DNA of 64,000 nucleotides from Haloarcula sp. CBA1127 (GCF_001485575.1 NZ_BCNB01000006.1:1-64000); one strand, 5' to 3'; shown: positions 23,690 through 32,869, counted from the stretch's first letter. Notes: generated by a model not told the origin, from the sequence alone. Numbers and translations are program-made.

Positions 23690-25066
23690 TCAGCGTTCCC
23701 GCAGTCGGACTTCGATCGGTTCTGTGGGACTCAGCGTAATCTGCATCGCCAGCGAGAGCGGCGGTTCAGTGACTGCTTCGACGGCGTACTGTTGGGCGAT
23801 GGTTGCCAGGGCGAGTTTGGCCTCCATCCGGGCAAAACGCATTCCGATGCAGTGGCGCGGGCCGCCACCGAAGGGGTAGTAGGCGTAGTCCGGGAGGGAC
23901 GCTTCGAGGTCGTCATCCCACCGTTCAGGGCGGAACGCGTCGGGCGCGTCGTACCACCGTTCGTCCCGGTGGACGAGCCACTGCGGGAGAGTGAGCTGGG
24001 CGTCCGTTGAGAGTTCGTATCCGCCGAGGGTAACCGGCTCCGTCGGTTGTCGAAACACCGTGAACGCGGGCGGGTACAGCCGTAACACCTCGTTCAGCAC
24101 GGCATCGAGATACGGCAATTCGAACAGGTCCTCGGGCGTCGGCTGGCTGTCCCCCAGCGTCGCGTCGAGTTCATCATGGATGCGCTCCTGGCGCTTCGGA
24201 TTATTCGCCAGCAAGAACCAAGCGTAGGTGAGCGTCAGCGCCGTCGTGTCGTGGCCGGCGACAAGAAACGTCAGGAGTTGGTGACCCAGTCGCTCGCGGT
24301 CCATCGTCTCGTCGTCGAGCGAGAGCAGCAGGGAGAGTACGTCGTTGCGCGCCTCGCGATCGTTCTCGTCTTCGCGCTGGCGGGCAGCGATAACATCGTC
24401 AAGCGTGGACTGGAACTCGGCCAGCGAGCTGTTGACAGCGCGGTTCGTCGCCGTCGGGACCCACAGCGGGAGGTACGCCGACAGCGACCGCGGGTCCAGT
24501 CGCTTGCGCAACGCGTCGAGCAGCGGTTCCAGCGCATCCGCAGTGGTCTCGATGTCCACGTCTAACAGTGTCTTGCCGAGAATGTTCAGCGTCAGCGACT
24601 GCATATGTGGGAGTACGTCGAGACGCTGGCCGGCGCTCCAGCCCGCCGCCGTCCGATCGGCGAACTCGGTCATCGTGTCGCCGTAGGCGGCGATGCGTTC
24701 CCGGTAGAACGCCGGCTGGAGCGCCGTCCGCTGGCGCTGCCATTCCTCACCCTCCAGCAGGAACAGCCCCTCGCCGATAAACTGGCCGAGGGTATCCTGA
24801 AGCAGTTGTCCCTTCTCGTATACATCGGCGTCGGTCACCAGCACCTGCTCGACGAGATCGGGATGGCAGACGAAACAGCCCGTCGTCCCGGCGACGCTAT
24901 ACCCCACCACGTCGGCCTCGTGAGCACCGGCGCGGTCATAGAACCCGAGCGGGTCACGCAACATCGCGGCGGTGTTATCGATGAACGGGACACGGCCGAG
25001 ACGGGGCGGCCGGTCGCCCGGCGTGACCGGTTCCGGTGTTTCGTGAATCGCCTGCTGGGCATCCAT
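23690..25066 (-). CDS. Cytochrome P450
   Basis: 458-residue soluble cytochrome P450 monooxygenase. The heme-binding signature FGGGPRHCIG places the thiolate Cys near residue 406; the I-helix oxygen-binding motif is AGHDTTALT and the K-helix ExxR is NEVLRLYP. The PERWDDD motif precedes the heme loop. The length and soluble start resemble CYP102-type heme domains and other haloarchaeal P450s. No reductase adjoins it; a [3Fe-4S] ferredoxin that could donate electrons lies 9 kb away. The start is taken at the ATG (MDAQQAIHE); an ATG two codons upstream is also possible. It is divergent from the DUF255 gene. Confidence 0.93.
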   Translation of the reverse strand: MDAQQAIHETPEPVTPGDRPPRLGRVPFIDNTAAMLRDPLGFYDRAGAHEADVVGYSVAGTTGCFVCHPDLVEQVLVTDADVYEKGQLLQDTLGQFIGEGLFLLEGEEWQRQRTALQPAFYRERIAAYGDTMTEFADRTAAGWSAGQRLDVLPHMQSLTLNILGKTLLDVDIETTADALEPLLDALRKRLDPRSLSAYLPLWVPTATNRAVNSSLAEFQSTLDDVIAARQREDENDREARNDVLSLLLSLDDETMDRERLGHQLLTFLVAGHDTTALTLTYAWFLLANNPKRQERIHDELDATLGDSQPTPEDLFELPYLDAVLNEVLRLYPPAFTVFRQPTEPVTLGGYELSTDAQLTLPQWLVHRDERWYDAPDAFRPERWDDDLEASLPDYAYYPFGGGPRHCIGMRFARMEAKLALATIAQQYAVEAVTEPPLSLAMQITLSPTEPIEVRLRER

Positions 25067-25147
25067 CGTCAACGCTTGGGCCGCCCCGCCAATCGGTCTT
25101 TCGCCGGGAGTGAGAGGGCCTTTGTACGCCCACCGCCCAGACCTGGT

Positions 25148-26761
25148 ATGGACGAATACGCACGCGACACCAAGGTCGAGTGGCGCGAATGGGGCACAGC
25201 CCCGTTCGAGGACGCCGCCGAGTCGGGGAAGCCAGTGCTGCTGGCGCTGACAGTCCCGTGGAGCGCCGAATGCCGAGCGATGGACCGCGGTACGTTCGGT
25301 GAGCCCCGCATCGCGGCCAACATCAACGACGGGTTCGTCCCGGTCCGCGTTGACGCCGACCGGAACCCGCGCGTCCGGGAGCGGTACACGATGGGTGGGT
25401 TCCCATCGACGGTGTTCCTGACTCCTGAAGGCGAGGTTATCACGGGCGCGACGTTCCTCGGGCCGGACGGGTTTCGCGGTATTCTAGACTCTGTTCGGGA
25501 ATCGTGGGACGCCCAGGGCGCGGCGGCGGGCTCGATTCCCCGGCAATTGCAGGACGAGTCGCCGCCGGCTGGCGAACTCCGGCCACGCATCGAGGAACAC
25601 ATGGTCGAACAGTTGCTTGGCGCGTTCGACGACGAGTTCGGCGGCTGGGGAACCGACGTGAAGTTCCCGCTCCCGCGGACCGTAGAGTTCGCCCTTGTCC
25701 GGGCGCGGGACCAGGCCACCCGGACACTCGAAGCGATTCGGACACACCTGCTCGACACCTACGACGGCGGCTTCTTCCGGTACTCGACGGAGCGCAGCTG
25801 GGGGAACCCCCGGCGTGAGAAACTGCTAGACGAGAACGCCGCGCTGGTCCGGGCCTTCGCTCACGGCTACCGGTACACCGGGACTGAGGCGTACCGGGAC
25901 GCCGCCCAGCGGACCGTCGACTACCTCACGACGACGCTGTGGGCCGGCGACGCGTTCGCCGCGAGTCAGGCCGGGTCGGACGAGTACTACCGGCTGGAGC
26001 CGGCCGAGCGCGAAGGGACGGTGTCCCCGAACGTCGATGAGACGGTGTTCGCCGACCGGAACGGGCTCGCCATCGATGCCCTGCTGTGGGTCGCTGCCTA
26101 CACTGACGACGAGCGCGCCCAGCAGTATGCCAGTCGCGCCCGGGACGCTGTCTGTGAGTCGCTTGTCGACGGCGGCGAGGTCGCCCACTACGACAGCGCG
26201 GACAGCGACACCGGCCTGCTGCTGGACCAGGCACAGCTCCTCCAGGGTCTAACGACGAGCTGGCAGGTCCTCGGTGAACCGGGACCGGCCAGCGCTATCG
26301 CCGACTGGACCATCGAAAACCGCCAGCAGGACGACGGCGCGTTCCGGGACGGTCCCGACAGCGGCGCAGGGCTGTGTACCCGCTCGCTCCATCCGCTCGA
26401 CGCGACAGTGGAACTGGCTGACGCCCTTGTCGACCTCGCGGCACTCACCGGCGAGGACCGATACCGCAACGCGGCGCTTTCAGCCGTCGAGTCCTTTGCC
26501 GGCGCGGCAGAACGGATGGGCGTTGAGGTGGCCGGCTACGCCGGCGTCGCGGCCCGCCTTCAGCAACCCCAGACGCTCACCGTCGGGGCCGAAGCGGGAA
26601 CGGACCTCCACCGCGCGGCGCTTCGGCTGGCCGACCACGAGACCACTGTCGTCCCGGAGCCGGACGGCGACGGCACGGCGCGACTCCTCGACGGGGACGC
26701 AATCGTCGCCGAGGGGACGACGCCGGCCGAACTCGAAGCCTCACTAACGGGCGACCGCTGA
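25148..26761 (+). CDS. DUF255 / thioredoxin-like domain protein (YyaL-type)
   Basis: 537-residue protein of the DUF255 family (thioredoxin fold followed by an alpha-alpha barrel similar to N-acylglucosamine epimerases). The N-terminal domain (about 1-115) reads TVPWSAECRAMDRGTFGEPRIAANINDGFVPVRVD and MGGFPSTVFLTPEG. The usual CxxC of the family is reduced to a single Cys, so redox activity is doubtful. The barrel follows, with LLDENAALVRAFAHGYRYTG and VFADRNGLAIDALLW. The ATG at 25148 is favoured because upstream sequence is the antisense of P450. Function unknown. Confidence 0.85.
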   Translation: MDEYARDTKVEWREWGTAPFEDAAESGKPVLLALTVPWSAECRAMDRGTFGEPRIAANINDGFVPVRVDADRNPRVRERYTMGGFPSTVFLTPEGEVITGATFLGPDGFRGILDSVRESWDAQGAAAGSIPRQLQDESPPAGELRPRIEEHMVEQLLGAFDDEFGGWGTDVKFPLPRTVEFALVRARDQATRTLEAIRTHLLDTYDGGFFRYSTERSWGNPRREKLLDENAALVRAFAHGYRYTGTEAYRDAAQRTVDYLTTTLWAGDAFAASQAGSDEYYRLEPAEREGTVSPNVDETVFADRNGLAIDALLWVAAYTDDERAQQYASRARDAVCESLVDGGEVAHYDSADSDTGLLLDQAQLLQGLTTSWQVLGEPGPASAIADWTIENRQQDDGAFRDGPDSGAGLCTRSLHPLDATVELADALVDLAALTGEDRYRNAALSAVESFAGAAERMGVEVAGYAGVAARLQQPQTLTVGAEAGTDLHRAALRLADHETTVVPEPDGDGTARLLDGDAIVAEGTTPAELEASLTGDR

Positions 26762-26820
26762 CACGAACAACGACAGCAAACGTGGACAAACGGTAAACCC
26801 CCGACAAGTTTTTGCACACG

Positions 26821-26838
26821 TACCCTGATGTATGGGTA
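26821..26838 (+). promoter_or_regulatory. Operator-like palindrome over the TrmB-gene start codon
   Basis: TACCC (26821-26825), eight bases, then GGGTA (26834-26838). The start codon (26832-26834) lies at the spacer/right-arm boundary. The pattern resembles the TACT-N7/8-GAGTA site known for Halobacterium TrmB, so the regulator may repress itself. Confidence 0.4.
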
Positions 26839-27644
26839 TGTCCAGTCTCAGAGATCTCGGACTTTCCGAATATGAAGCTAGAGCATACCGGTCACTGCTG
26901 GAAACGGGACCGACAACGGCCAAAGAGCTGTCACGGGCCAGCGACGTCCCAATGGGCCGCATCTACGACGTGCTCAACAGCCTCGAAACGTACAATCTCG
27001 TCCGTAGCCAGACCGCCAGCAGACCGAAAAAATACGTTGCCGTCGAGCCCGACACGGCCCTCGACCGCCTGCTCGAAGACAAGAAGCGCGAGCTTCAGGA
27101 AAAGGTCGGCCAGTACGAGGAAATCGTCGATGACCTCTCGTCACAGCTGGAGTCGGCAGACCCCGTCGAGGAGCCGTTCTGGACGGCCGCCGTCGGTCCC
27201 GACAACTCGCTTGACCTGTTGCTTGAGCGGCTGGCTGCCGCCGACGATGAGATTATCATGGTCGGGTCGGCACCCGCTCGGCAGGTCGATATCCTCTCCG
27301 GCACCGAGCGGATCGTCGATGAACTCGAAGCGGCGCTAGAACGGGGCGTCGAAGTATCCCTGCTCGTCCGACCCGACCTGTTCGAGAGTCTCCCTGAGAA
27401 GGCCAACCGCGAGTACTACGAGCGGCTCTTCCACTACGACAACTACAGCGCCCGCGCCAGTCCGAACATCAGGACCACGTTCGAGCTACTCGACGGCGTT
27501 GAGGTCTGTATCGAGGTCCCACACCCGCTGGGCCGCGAGGAAACCTTCGGCGTTATCGACATGAAAGACTCCGATTTCACTGCCGATATCAGCCAGGCGT
27601 TCGAAGAACACTGGGCCGAGGCGAAACCAGTCGGGCCGCCGTAG
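26832..27644 (+). CDS. TrmB-family transcriptional regulator
   Basis: 270-residue TrmB-type regulator. The N-terminal winged helix reads LRDLGLSEYEARAYRSLLETGPTTAKELSRASDVPMGRIYDVLNSLETYNLV; a coiled coil (residues about 80-110) follows, then the C-terminal regulatory domain with IIMVGSAPARQVDIL and VEVSLLVRPDLFESL. TrmB proteins sense sugars or related metabolites. The start is MGMSSLRDLG; the second Met two codons later is possible. It lies 70 bp downstream of the DUF255 gene and convergent with mptA, so a local target is not obvious. Confidence 0.9.
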   Translation: MGMSSLRDLGLSEYEARAYRSLLETGPTTAKELSRASDVPMGRIYDVLNSLETYNLVRSQTASRPKKYVAVEPDTALDRLLEDKKRELQEKVGQYEEIVDDLSSQLESADPVEEPFWTAAVGPDNSLDLLLERLAAADDEIIMVGSAPARQVDILSGTERIVDELEAALERGVEVSLLVRPDLFESLPEKANREYYERLFHYDNYSARASPNIRTTFELLDGVEVCIEVPHPLGREETFGVIDMKDSDFTADISQAFEEHWAEAKPVGPP

Positions 27645-27734
27645 TTGGACCGGAAAGGCGATGAAAAATCGAGGCGCAAACGGCGTCCGTACTCTCGTGG
27701 GACACCGCGCTCTCCACTCACGGTTTTGAAGGCT

Positions 27735-27745
27735 TCGCTGCGCTC
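27735..27745 (-). repeat. Conserved-loop hairpin core (mptA, distal copy)
   Basis: Loop sequence GAGCGCAGCGA (minus strand), identical to the copy at 27771-27781. Flanking GAAG/CTTC bases can pair imperfectly. It is the outer member of a tandem pair after mptA. Confidence 0.5.
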
Positions 27746-27763
27746 AAAAGCTTCCGCGGTTTC

Positions 27764-27788
27764 GAGGACTTCGCTGCGCTCAGTCCTC
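27764..27788 (-). repeat. Conserved-loop hairpin over the mptA stop codon
   Basis: Perfect 7-bp arms GAGGACT (27764-27770) and AGTCCTC (27782-27788) enclose an 11-nt loop that reads GAGCGCAGCGA on the minus strand. The mptA stop codon (27780-27782) lies at the junction of arm and loop. The loop matches those after dnaK in pattern, while the arms differ. Confidence 0.65.
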
Positions 27789-28709
27789 GCTGACTTCCTG
27801 CCGCAGATCGCCCAACTGCGCCACGCGTTCGGCGTGGGCGTTGTGCTGGTGGATGGACTCGTCGTTGGATTGTTTCATCGTCACGACGGCATCGTCCGAC
27901 AGGTCCGGGAACGTCTCGACGACGCCCTCGGCGAGCGCGCGAACGCAGTCCTCGACGAACTTGGCATCCTTGTGGGCCTCGTAGGTCATGTGGTCCTCGT
28001 CGGGCCGTTTCGCGAGATTGTAGATGCGGGCGCTCATCGAATCACGGGCGACTTCGATGAGTTCGTTCAGGTCGACCTCGGGCGCGCCGTCGCTCTGGAC
28101 GGTGAGCGTGGCGTGGCCCCGCTGTGAGTGGCCGGCCTGTGGGTTGGTTTCGAGGAACTCCTCGATGACATCCTCTTCGACGTTTAGCTGCTGGAGCGTC
28201 TCGCGGGCGCGGGAAGCCGACATCCCCTGTGAGCACGGACAGACGGTCATCCCGGTGACACGAGCACCGATTTCCTCGCTCGTCCCGTCTTCAGTTGCTG
28301 TCGCCGAGGCGATGATATCGGCGGTCGACTGTGTCGCCATTTCAGACGCCGGCGTGGATTCGTGGGTGACGTACTCCGCTTCCATCCGAACTTCTGCCTT
28401 CGTCGTGTAATCGTGCTTCTCAAGCAGGAGTTCGGCGGCGTCGCCACAGACGTCCTCGACCCGGTAGGCTTCCTCCGACACGGCGGTTTCCAACGTCTCG
28501 TCGATAACCTCCATATTGCGGGACATATCGGCACCCTTTCGCCAGGACGGCAGATCCACGAACACTTCGAACTCCGCCATGAGTACGATGGGGTCGCGGT
28601 CACGACGCCCCAGTTTGACGAGTTTCTCGACGCCCGTCACACCGACGCGATTGAGACCGACCGTTACGTCCGGACTCGACGCCTGCACGTCCGGGAGTTG
28701 TTGACTCAT
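27780..28709 (-). CDS. mptA: GTP cyclohydrolase MptA
   Basis: 309-residue archaeal GTP cyclohydrolase of the FolE2/MptA family. It opens the pterin pathway by converting GTP to a dihydroneopterin cyclic phosphate, here for folate-type cofactors. Signature segments are [45 protein letters not shown] (conserved Cys pair region), [14 protein letters not shown] (metal/His region) and the end [24 protein letters not shown]. The metal is Fe2+ in the methanogen enzyme. The 3' end carries a tandem hairpin pair. Confidence 0.95.
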   Translation of the reverse strand: MSQQLPDVQASSPDVTVGLNRVGVTGVEKLVKLGRRDRDPIVLMAEFEVFVDLPSWRKGADMSRNMEVIDETLETAVSEEAYRVEDVCGDAAELLLEKHDYTTKAEVRMEAEYVTHESTPASEMATQSTADIIASATATEDGTSEEIGARVTGMTVCPCSQGMSASRARETLQQLNVEEDVIEEFLETNPQAGHSQRGHATLTVQSDGAPEVDLNELIEVARDSMSARIYNLAKRPDEDHMTYEAHKDAKFVEDCVRALAEGVVETFPDLSDDAVVTMKQSNDESIHQHNAHAERVAQLGDLRQEVSED

Positions 28710-28806
28710 TGCCCTCCCTATGGAAGAGAATCGGTTAGTGTTTTCGAAAGGGTGAGCGGGTAGCCGTGAGCATCGCCACCGCGGAAACTATCTGCTCCGA
28801 GCCGGG

Positions 28807-29406
28807 TCAAAGCTGTGTGCTGTCCGGCATTGAGTCCCCCGTCTCAAAGTTCCGAAACAGCAACTCGAAGTCCGTGGCGTCGAACGAATCCGTGAGTTCG
28901 TCAAGCTCCGCCCGGACCTCCGCGAGTTCAGCCTCCAGTGCAGTAAACTCCTCACTCTCATCGAGGACAGCCTGTGGTTTCGACGATTCCAGTGCAGCGT
29001 ATTTCGCCGTGAGCGAGTAGCACTCACGCAGGCGTTCCTCGTAATCGGCGTACAGAAGCAACTGTTCGATCGTCTGAAAGAGGTCCTCTTTCGACACCGG
29101 TTTCAGGACGTAATCATCGAAGGGCATCTCGATGATATCGAAATCGGGGTCCACTGCGGTCACCATCGCCACGCGCGTGTCGTAGCGTTGCTCACGGATA
29201 GCCGACAGCACCTCGTCGCCGGAGAGGTCCGGCATCCGCCGGTCTAACAGGACAACGTCGACTGTTGAATCCAGCTTCGAAAGGGCGGCCTCACCACTGT
29301 ATGCCGTCTCGACTGTGTACCGATCCCCTAACTGGTCCGCGTACACATCGGCCACCGCTGGCTCGTCGTCGACAACGAGGATTGCCGCTCGCCGACCCTT
29401 TGTCAT
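28807..29406 (-). CDS. Response regulator with HalX domain
   Basis: 199-residue two-component response regulator. Receiver domain (residues 5-120): acidic pocket VVDDEP, phosphoacceptor Asp55 in LLDRRMPDLSGDE, and conserved Lys in VLKPVSKEDLF. The C-terminal part is the haloarchaeal HalX domain, a helical output/dimerisation module (YADYEERLRECYSLTAKYAALESSK, then a long amphipathic coiled coil). It has no DNA-binding domain. No histidine kinase lies nearby, so its partner is encoded elsewhere. Confidence 0.93.
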   Translation of the reverse strand: MTKGRRAAILVVDDEPAVADVYADQLGDRYTVETAYSGEAALSKLDSTVDVVLLDRRMPDLSGDEVLSAIREQRYDTRVAMVTAVDPDFDIIEMPFDDYVLKPVSKEDLFQTIEQLLLYADYEERLRECYSLTAKYAALESSKPQAVLDESEEFTALEAELAEVRAELDELTDSFDATDFELLFRNFETGDSMPDSTQL

Positions 29407-29480
29407 TAGCTAGCATATTTACGACAGGATTGCAAAAGGATTCCGGCCGTCTCAAATCAAGCTGCCTTATTCACCAAGGC

Positions 29481-30518
29481 CTACTGACCGACGATATCGT
29501 CGTATCGTGCCCCAGTCTGTTTGAGCGTCTCCGTCGAGTACAGTCGGTCGTGGTCGTACGGGAGGTGGTCGGTCGCGAGTTCGTCTATCTTCTCGTCCAC
29601 GATGTCCGCTTCGCGCCCATGAATCATCGTAAAGAGGTTGTACTGCCAGTCCTGCTCCGGCCGGCGAGGCCGGTGGTAGCAGAGCGTAACGTAGGGGAGT
29701 TCGCCGACTGCCTGTCCGCGCTCGTCGAGGGCGTCGTCCGGCACGTCCCAGACGACCATACAGTTGTTGTCGAACCCGGTGACGATGTGATTCACGACAC
29801 AGCCGATGCGCTTGATACAGCCGGTTCGCTGGAGTCGCTTGATAGCCGAGAGTACTTCGGACACGTCGGCATCGACAGCGTCCGCCACGTCCCGGTATGG
29901 CGTTGCGACAAGTGGGAAGCCAGTCTGGATTTCGAGCAACAACCGCCGGTCCAGTTCCGAGAGGTCCGCGGCGGCGTCTTCGCTTATTCGGGTAGCAGTG
30001 GCCTCGGTCGTTTCCAGACTCTCACGGGCGAACCGGTCGCCGTTGACAACCGGGAACTCCAGATCAATGTAGTAGTCGGTCAGCATCGGCAAGACGAGTA
30101 CCGAACAGCCAGTTCGCTCCTCAATCTCGGCCAGAATCTCGTCGCGTCGCTGTCTGGAGCCTGCAGTGACAACAAACCACATATTCCACTCGTGGTCGCG
30201 AGCGTAGTTGTGGTTCACCTGCCGGTACCCGTTGATTATCTCGGCGACCTCGTCGAACCGGTCCTCGGGGGCACTGACAGCAGCCAGCGTCGAAGAGCCG
30301 ATCACCGGTGGATTGAGAACTGGACCGAACCGGCGGAAGACGCCGTCATCACGAAGTGTTTTGACCCGGTCGAGTGCTGTCTCTGCTGAGACCCCCAGCG
30401 CTTCACCGACAGCCTCGAAGGGACGTTCCTGAATCGGGAAGTCACTCTGGAACTCGTCGATGAGCGCAGCGTCTACCTCATCGATCTGCTCGCGCCACTC
30501 GCCCGACTGGAGACTCAT
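29481..30518 (-). CDS. Siroheme decarboxylase, AhbA-AhbB-like fusion
   Basis: 345-residue protein carrying two copies of the AhbA/AhbB (NirD/G-L/H) fold, each with an Lrp-like winged helix followed by a RAM-type domain. The first copy (about residues 13-160) contains RPFEAVGEALGVSAE and VNHNYARDHEWNMWFV. The second (about 186-340) contains ATPYRDVADAVDADVSEV and YVTLCYHRPRRPEQDWQYNLFTMIHGRE. The H-N-Y-x-R-x-H and C-Y-x-R-P ... W-x-Y-N-L-F-T-M-I-H patterns are diagnostic for siroheme decarboxylase, which makes didecarboxysiroheme for archaeal heme synthesis. It is often mislabelled as an Lrp regulator. It is divergent from the TrpD2-like gene. Confidence 0.85.
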   Translation of the reverse strand: MSLQSGEWREQIDEVDAALIDEFQSDFPIQERPFEAVGEALGVSAETALDRVKTLRDDGVFRRFGPVLNPPVIGSSTLAAVSAPEDRFDEVAEIINGYRQVNHNYARDHEWNMWFVVTAGSRQRRDEILAEIEERTGCSVLVLPMLTDYYIDLEFPVVNGDRFARESLETTEATATRISEDAAADLSELDRRLLLEIQTGFPLVATPYRDVADAVDADVSEVLSAIKRLQRTGCIKRIGCVVNHIVTGFDNNCMVVWDVPDDALDERGQAVGELPYVTLCYHRPRRPEQDWQYNLFTMIHGREADIVDEKIDELATDHLPYDHDRLYSTETLKQTGARYDDIVGQ

Positions 30519-30627
30519 TGTATCCGGTTAGGAGTGTAGTCGTGTATCCCTTTCGGGAAGACGGTAAGTTCCCACAAATTGAGAACGAAACGCAGGGGCT
30601 TTTGAACTCTGGCCCGAACACGTTTCC

Positions 30628-31713
30628 ATGGCGCAAGCGACCCGGGAGTACGGCGAATGGCCGCTCAAACGACTCATGACGGAAGTCGTCGGCTCCGGTC
30701 ACAAATCGGCCGACGATATGTCACGCACACAGGCCCGGGAGGCGTTCCGACGCATCCTCGGCGACGAACCCGACCACACGACGCTCGGCGCGTTCTGGCT
30801 CGCCAACCGGTGGAAACGCAACAGTCCCGAGGAACTGGGTGCGTACGTCGACGTGATGTCCGAGGAATCGGTCGAGACAGCCACGCCGGACGCCGACCCA
30901 GTCGACTGCGGGGCCAACTACGACGGCAAGGGCCGGTCCGCGATTCTCGGCGTCGGCGCAGGTGTCGTCGCCGCCGCCGCCGGGACGCCCGTTGTCGTCC
31001 ACTCCGGCGACCGCGTCCCGACGCAGAAACAGGACGCCTACAAGCACGTGCTGGACGAACTGGGCGTCCGAACCGAAATCGAGCCGAGCGAAAGTGCCGA
31101 TATGGTCGACGAGGTCGGCTTCGGCTACTACTACCAGCCCGAGTTCAACCCCGGCATCGACGCCCTGTTCGAGCGCCGCGACAACATGGGCGTCCGGACG
31201 TTCGTCAACACTGTCGAGACGCTTGCGAACCCCGCCAACGCCAGTGTGCATCTCGGCAGCTTCTACCACCTGGCCTTCGCAAAGAAGATGGTCCGAACGC
31301 TCGCCCAGTCCGAAACCAGCAACGTCGAGCGTGCCCTGTTCTTCCAGGGAATGGAAGGCTACGACGACGTTCGCCCCGGCGAGACAATCGTGGCCGAATG
31401 GCCCGTCACCGGCGAGGAGTCCGACGACGAGGACATCGCGGACTTCGAAATCCGCACCGGCGAGTACGGGATGGACATCGAGAGCGAGGACCTGCAGGTC
31501 GATGACGTGGCCGAAGAGTCGGCGGCGATAACCGAGGCTGTGCTGGCCGGCGAGCGCGAAGACGGCTTTGCCGATGCTGTCGCGCTCAACGCCGCCCTCC
31601 GCATCTATGCCCGTGAGGACGCCGACAGTATTCAGGGCGGCCTCGAACAGGCCCGTGAAGCGATTGCCGACGGCAGCGCAGCGGCGACACTCGACGATCT
31701 CCGGGCCTTCTAA
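30628..31713 (+). CDS. TrpD2-like glycosyltransferase-family protein
   Basis: 361-residue protein of the anthranilate phosphoribosyltransferase superfamily. The helical N-terminal domain includes REAFRRILGDEPDHTTLGAFWLANRWKRNSPEELGAYVDVM. The region [38 protein letters not shown] matches the TrpD2/YbiB branch, not true TrpD: the PRPP motif GTGGD is absent. FNPGIDALFERRDNMGVRTFVNTVETLANP follows. It is therefore unlikely to be the tryptophan pathway enzyme. YbiB of E. coli binds nucleic acid; the role here is unknown. Confidence 0.75.
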   Translation: MAQATREYGEWPLKRLMTEVVGSGHKSADDMSRTQAREAFRRILGDEPDHTTLGAFWLANRWKRNSPEELGAYVDVMSEESVETATPDADPVDCGANYDGKGRSAILGVGAGVVAAAAGTPVVVHSGDRVPTQKQDAYKHVLDELGVRTEIEPSESADMVDEVGFGYYYQPEFNPGIDALFERRDNMGVRTFVNTVETLANPANASVHLGSFYHLAFAKKMVRTLAQSETSNVERALFFQGMEGYDDVRPGETIVAEWPVTGEESDDEDIADFEIRTGEYGMDIESEDLQVDDVAEESAAITEAVLAGEREDGFADAVALNAALRIYAREDADSIQGGLEQAREAIADGSAAATLDDLRAF

Positions 31714-31770
31714 TCCGGCGACGAAGCACGGAGCGGAACCCATTTTTACCGAGCGGGCGAAGGCATTCTG

Positions 31771-32703
31771 ATGGGACAACACGCCAGCGCTCGTGACAGC
31801 ACTGCGTGGACAGTACCCGCATCGGAAACACCCGGAATCCACGAGCTGGTCGACACCAACGGTATCAGGCTCCATACCGTGACCGCCGGGCCGCCAGACG
31901 GCGACCTCGTCGTCCTGTTGCATGGCTTTCCGGAGTTCTGGTACGCCTGGAAACACCAGATTCCGCGACTCGCCGACGCCGGCTACCGCGTGGTTGCACC
32001 CGACCTCCGGGGGTACAATCACTCCGACAAGCCCGACGGCGTCGCCGCGTATCACATCGACGAACTGGTCGCTGATGTCGCGGGCCTCGTTTCGGCGCAC
32101 GACCGCGAACAGGCCCACGTTGTTGGGCACGACTGGGGCGGCGTAATCGCCTGGCAGACCGCCATCGACCGTCCCGATGTCGTCGACCAGCTCGCGGTCC
32201 TGAATGCACCCCACCCGTCGGCGTTCGAACGGGAGCTCCGCCGCTCGGCCGACCAGCGCCTGCGGTCCTGGTACGTGCTGTTCTTTCAGCTCCCGGTCCT
32301 TCCCGAGGCCAGCCTCCGCTGGAAGGATTTCACCATGTTAGAGCGCATCCTCGCTGACGGGCCGACCCGCCCCGACGCCTTCACCGATACCGACGTGACG
32401 CGGTACAAGCGGGCGCTCGGGCAACCGGGTGCACGTACGGCCGCGGTCAACTACTACCGGGCACTCGTCCGGCGGAACGCAAAGCTGACGCTCACAGCGG
32501 GCGGCGTCGGCAACCGTCCAGTGACAGCGTCAACGCTCCTTATCTGGGGGGTTCAGGACGATGCGCTCTCGCTCGACCTGACCCAGGACCTCGAAGAATG
32601 GGTCCCGGACTGTCGAGTCGAGCGGCTCCCGGCGGCGAGCCACTGGGTCCAGTTCGACGCCCCCGAGCAGGTGTCAGAGCTACTGCTGTCACACCTACCG
32701 TAG
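31771..32703 (+). CDS. Alpha/beta hydrolase (epoxide-hydrolase-like)
   Basis: 310-residue soluble alpha/beta hydrolase. The oxyanion motif [15 protein letters not shown] and nucleophile elbow [10 protein letters not shown] identify the epoxide hydrolase / haloalkane dehalogenase branch: the nucleophile is Asp121 instead of Ser, as in epoxide hydrolases. The catalytic His is in [11 protein letters not shown] (about residue 291). A cap domain occupies roughly 135-225. Substrate unknown. The gene starts 57 bp downstream of the TrpD2-like gene. Confidence 0.88.
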   Translation: MGQHASARDSTAWTVPASETPGIHELVDTNGIRLHTVTAGPPDGDLVVLLHGFPEFWYAWKHQIPRLADAGYRVVAPDLRGYNHSDKPDGVAAYHIDELVADVAGLVSAHDREQAHVVGHDWGGVIAWQTAIDRPDVVDQLAVLNAPHPSAFERELRRSADQRLRSWYVLFFQLPVLPEASLRWKDFTMLERILADGPTRPDAFTDTDVTRYKRALGQPGARTAAVNYYRALVRRNAKLTLTAGGVGNRPVTASTLLIWGVQDDALSLDLTQDLEEWVPDCRVERLPAASHWVQFDAPEQVSELLLSHLP

Positions 32704-32869
32704 CCCGGCGCAGCGAACAGCCGACACTCCCGCTCGCGTGGCGACGTGTCGGACTCCCGCGACCCGCCACACGACGGCTACTCAGACCATAGCAGCGATG
32801 GCCTCGTTTCGGTACTTGAACTCTCGGTCAGTGGGCAAGCTTTTCTGCCGGGCTTCCCTCCGATTGAAT

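Noticed and set aside
24605..25147. An N-terminal extension of 181 residues on the DUF255 protein
   Set aside because: It is antisense to the P450 coding sequence; the family fold begins at the ATG at 25148.
29481..30518. Lrp/AsnC transcriptional regulator
   Set aside because: The two winged-helix/RAM repeats carry the siroheme decarboxylase signatures, so the enzyme assignment is preferred.
30721..32214. A 497-codon open frame antisense to the TrpD2-like gene and the hydrolase
   Set aside because: Both sense genes have clear family motifs; the antisense product has no recognisable domain.
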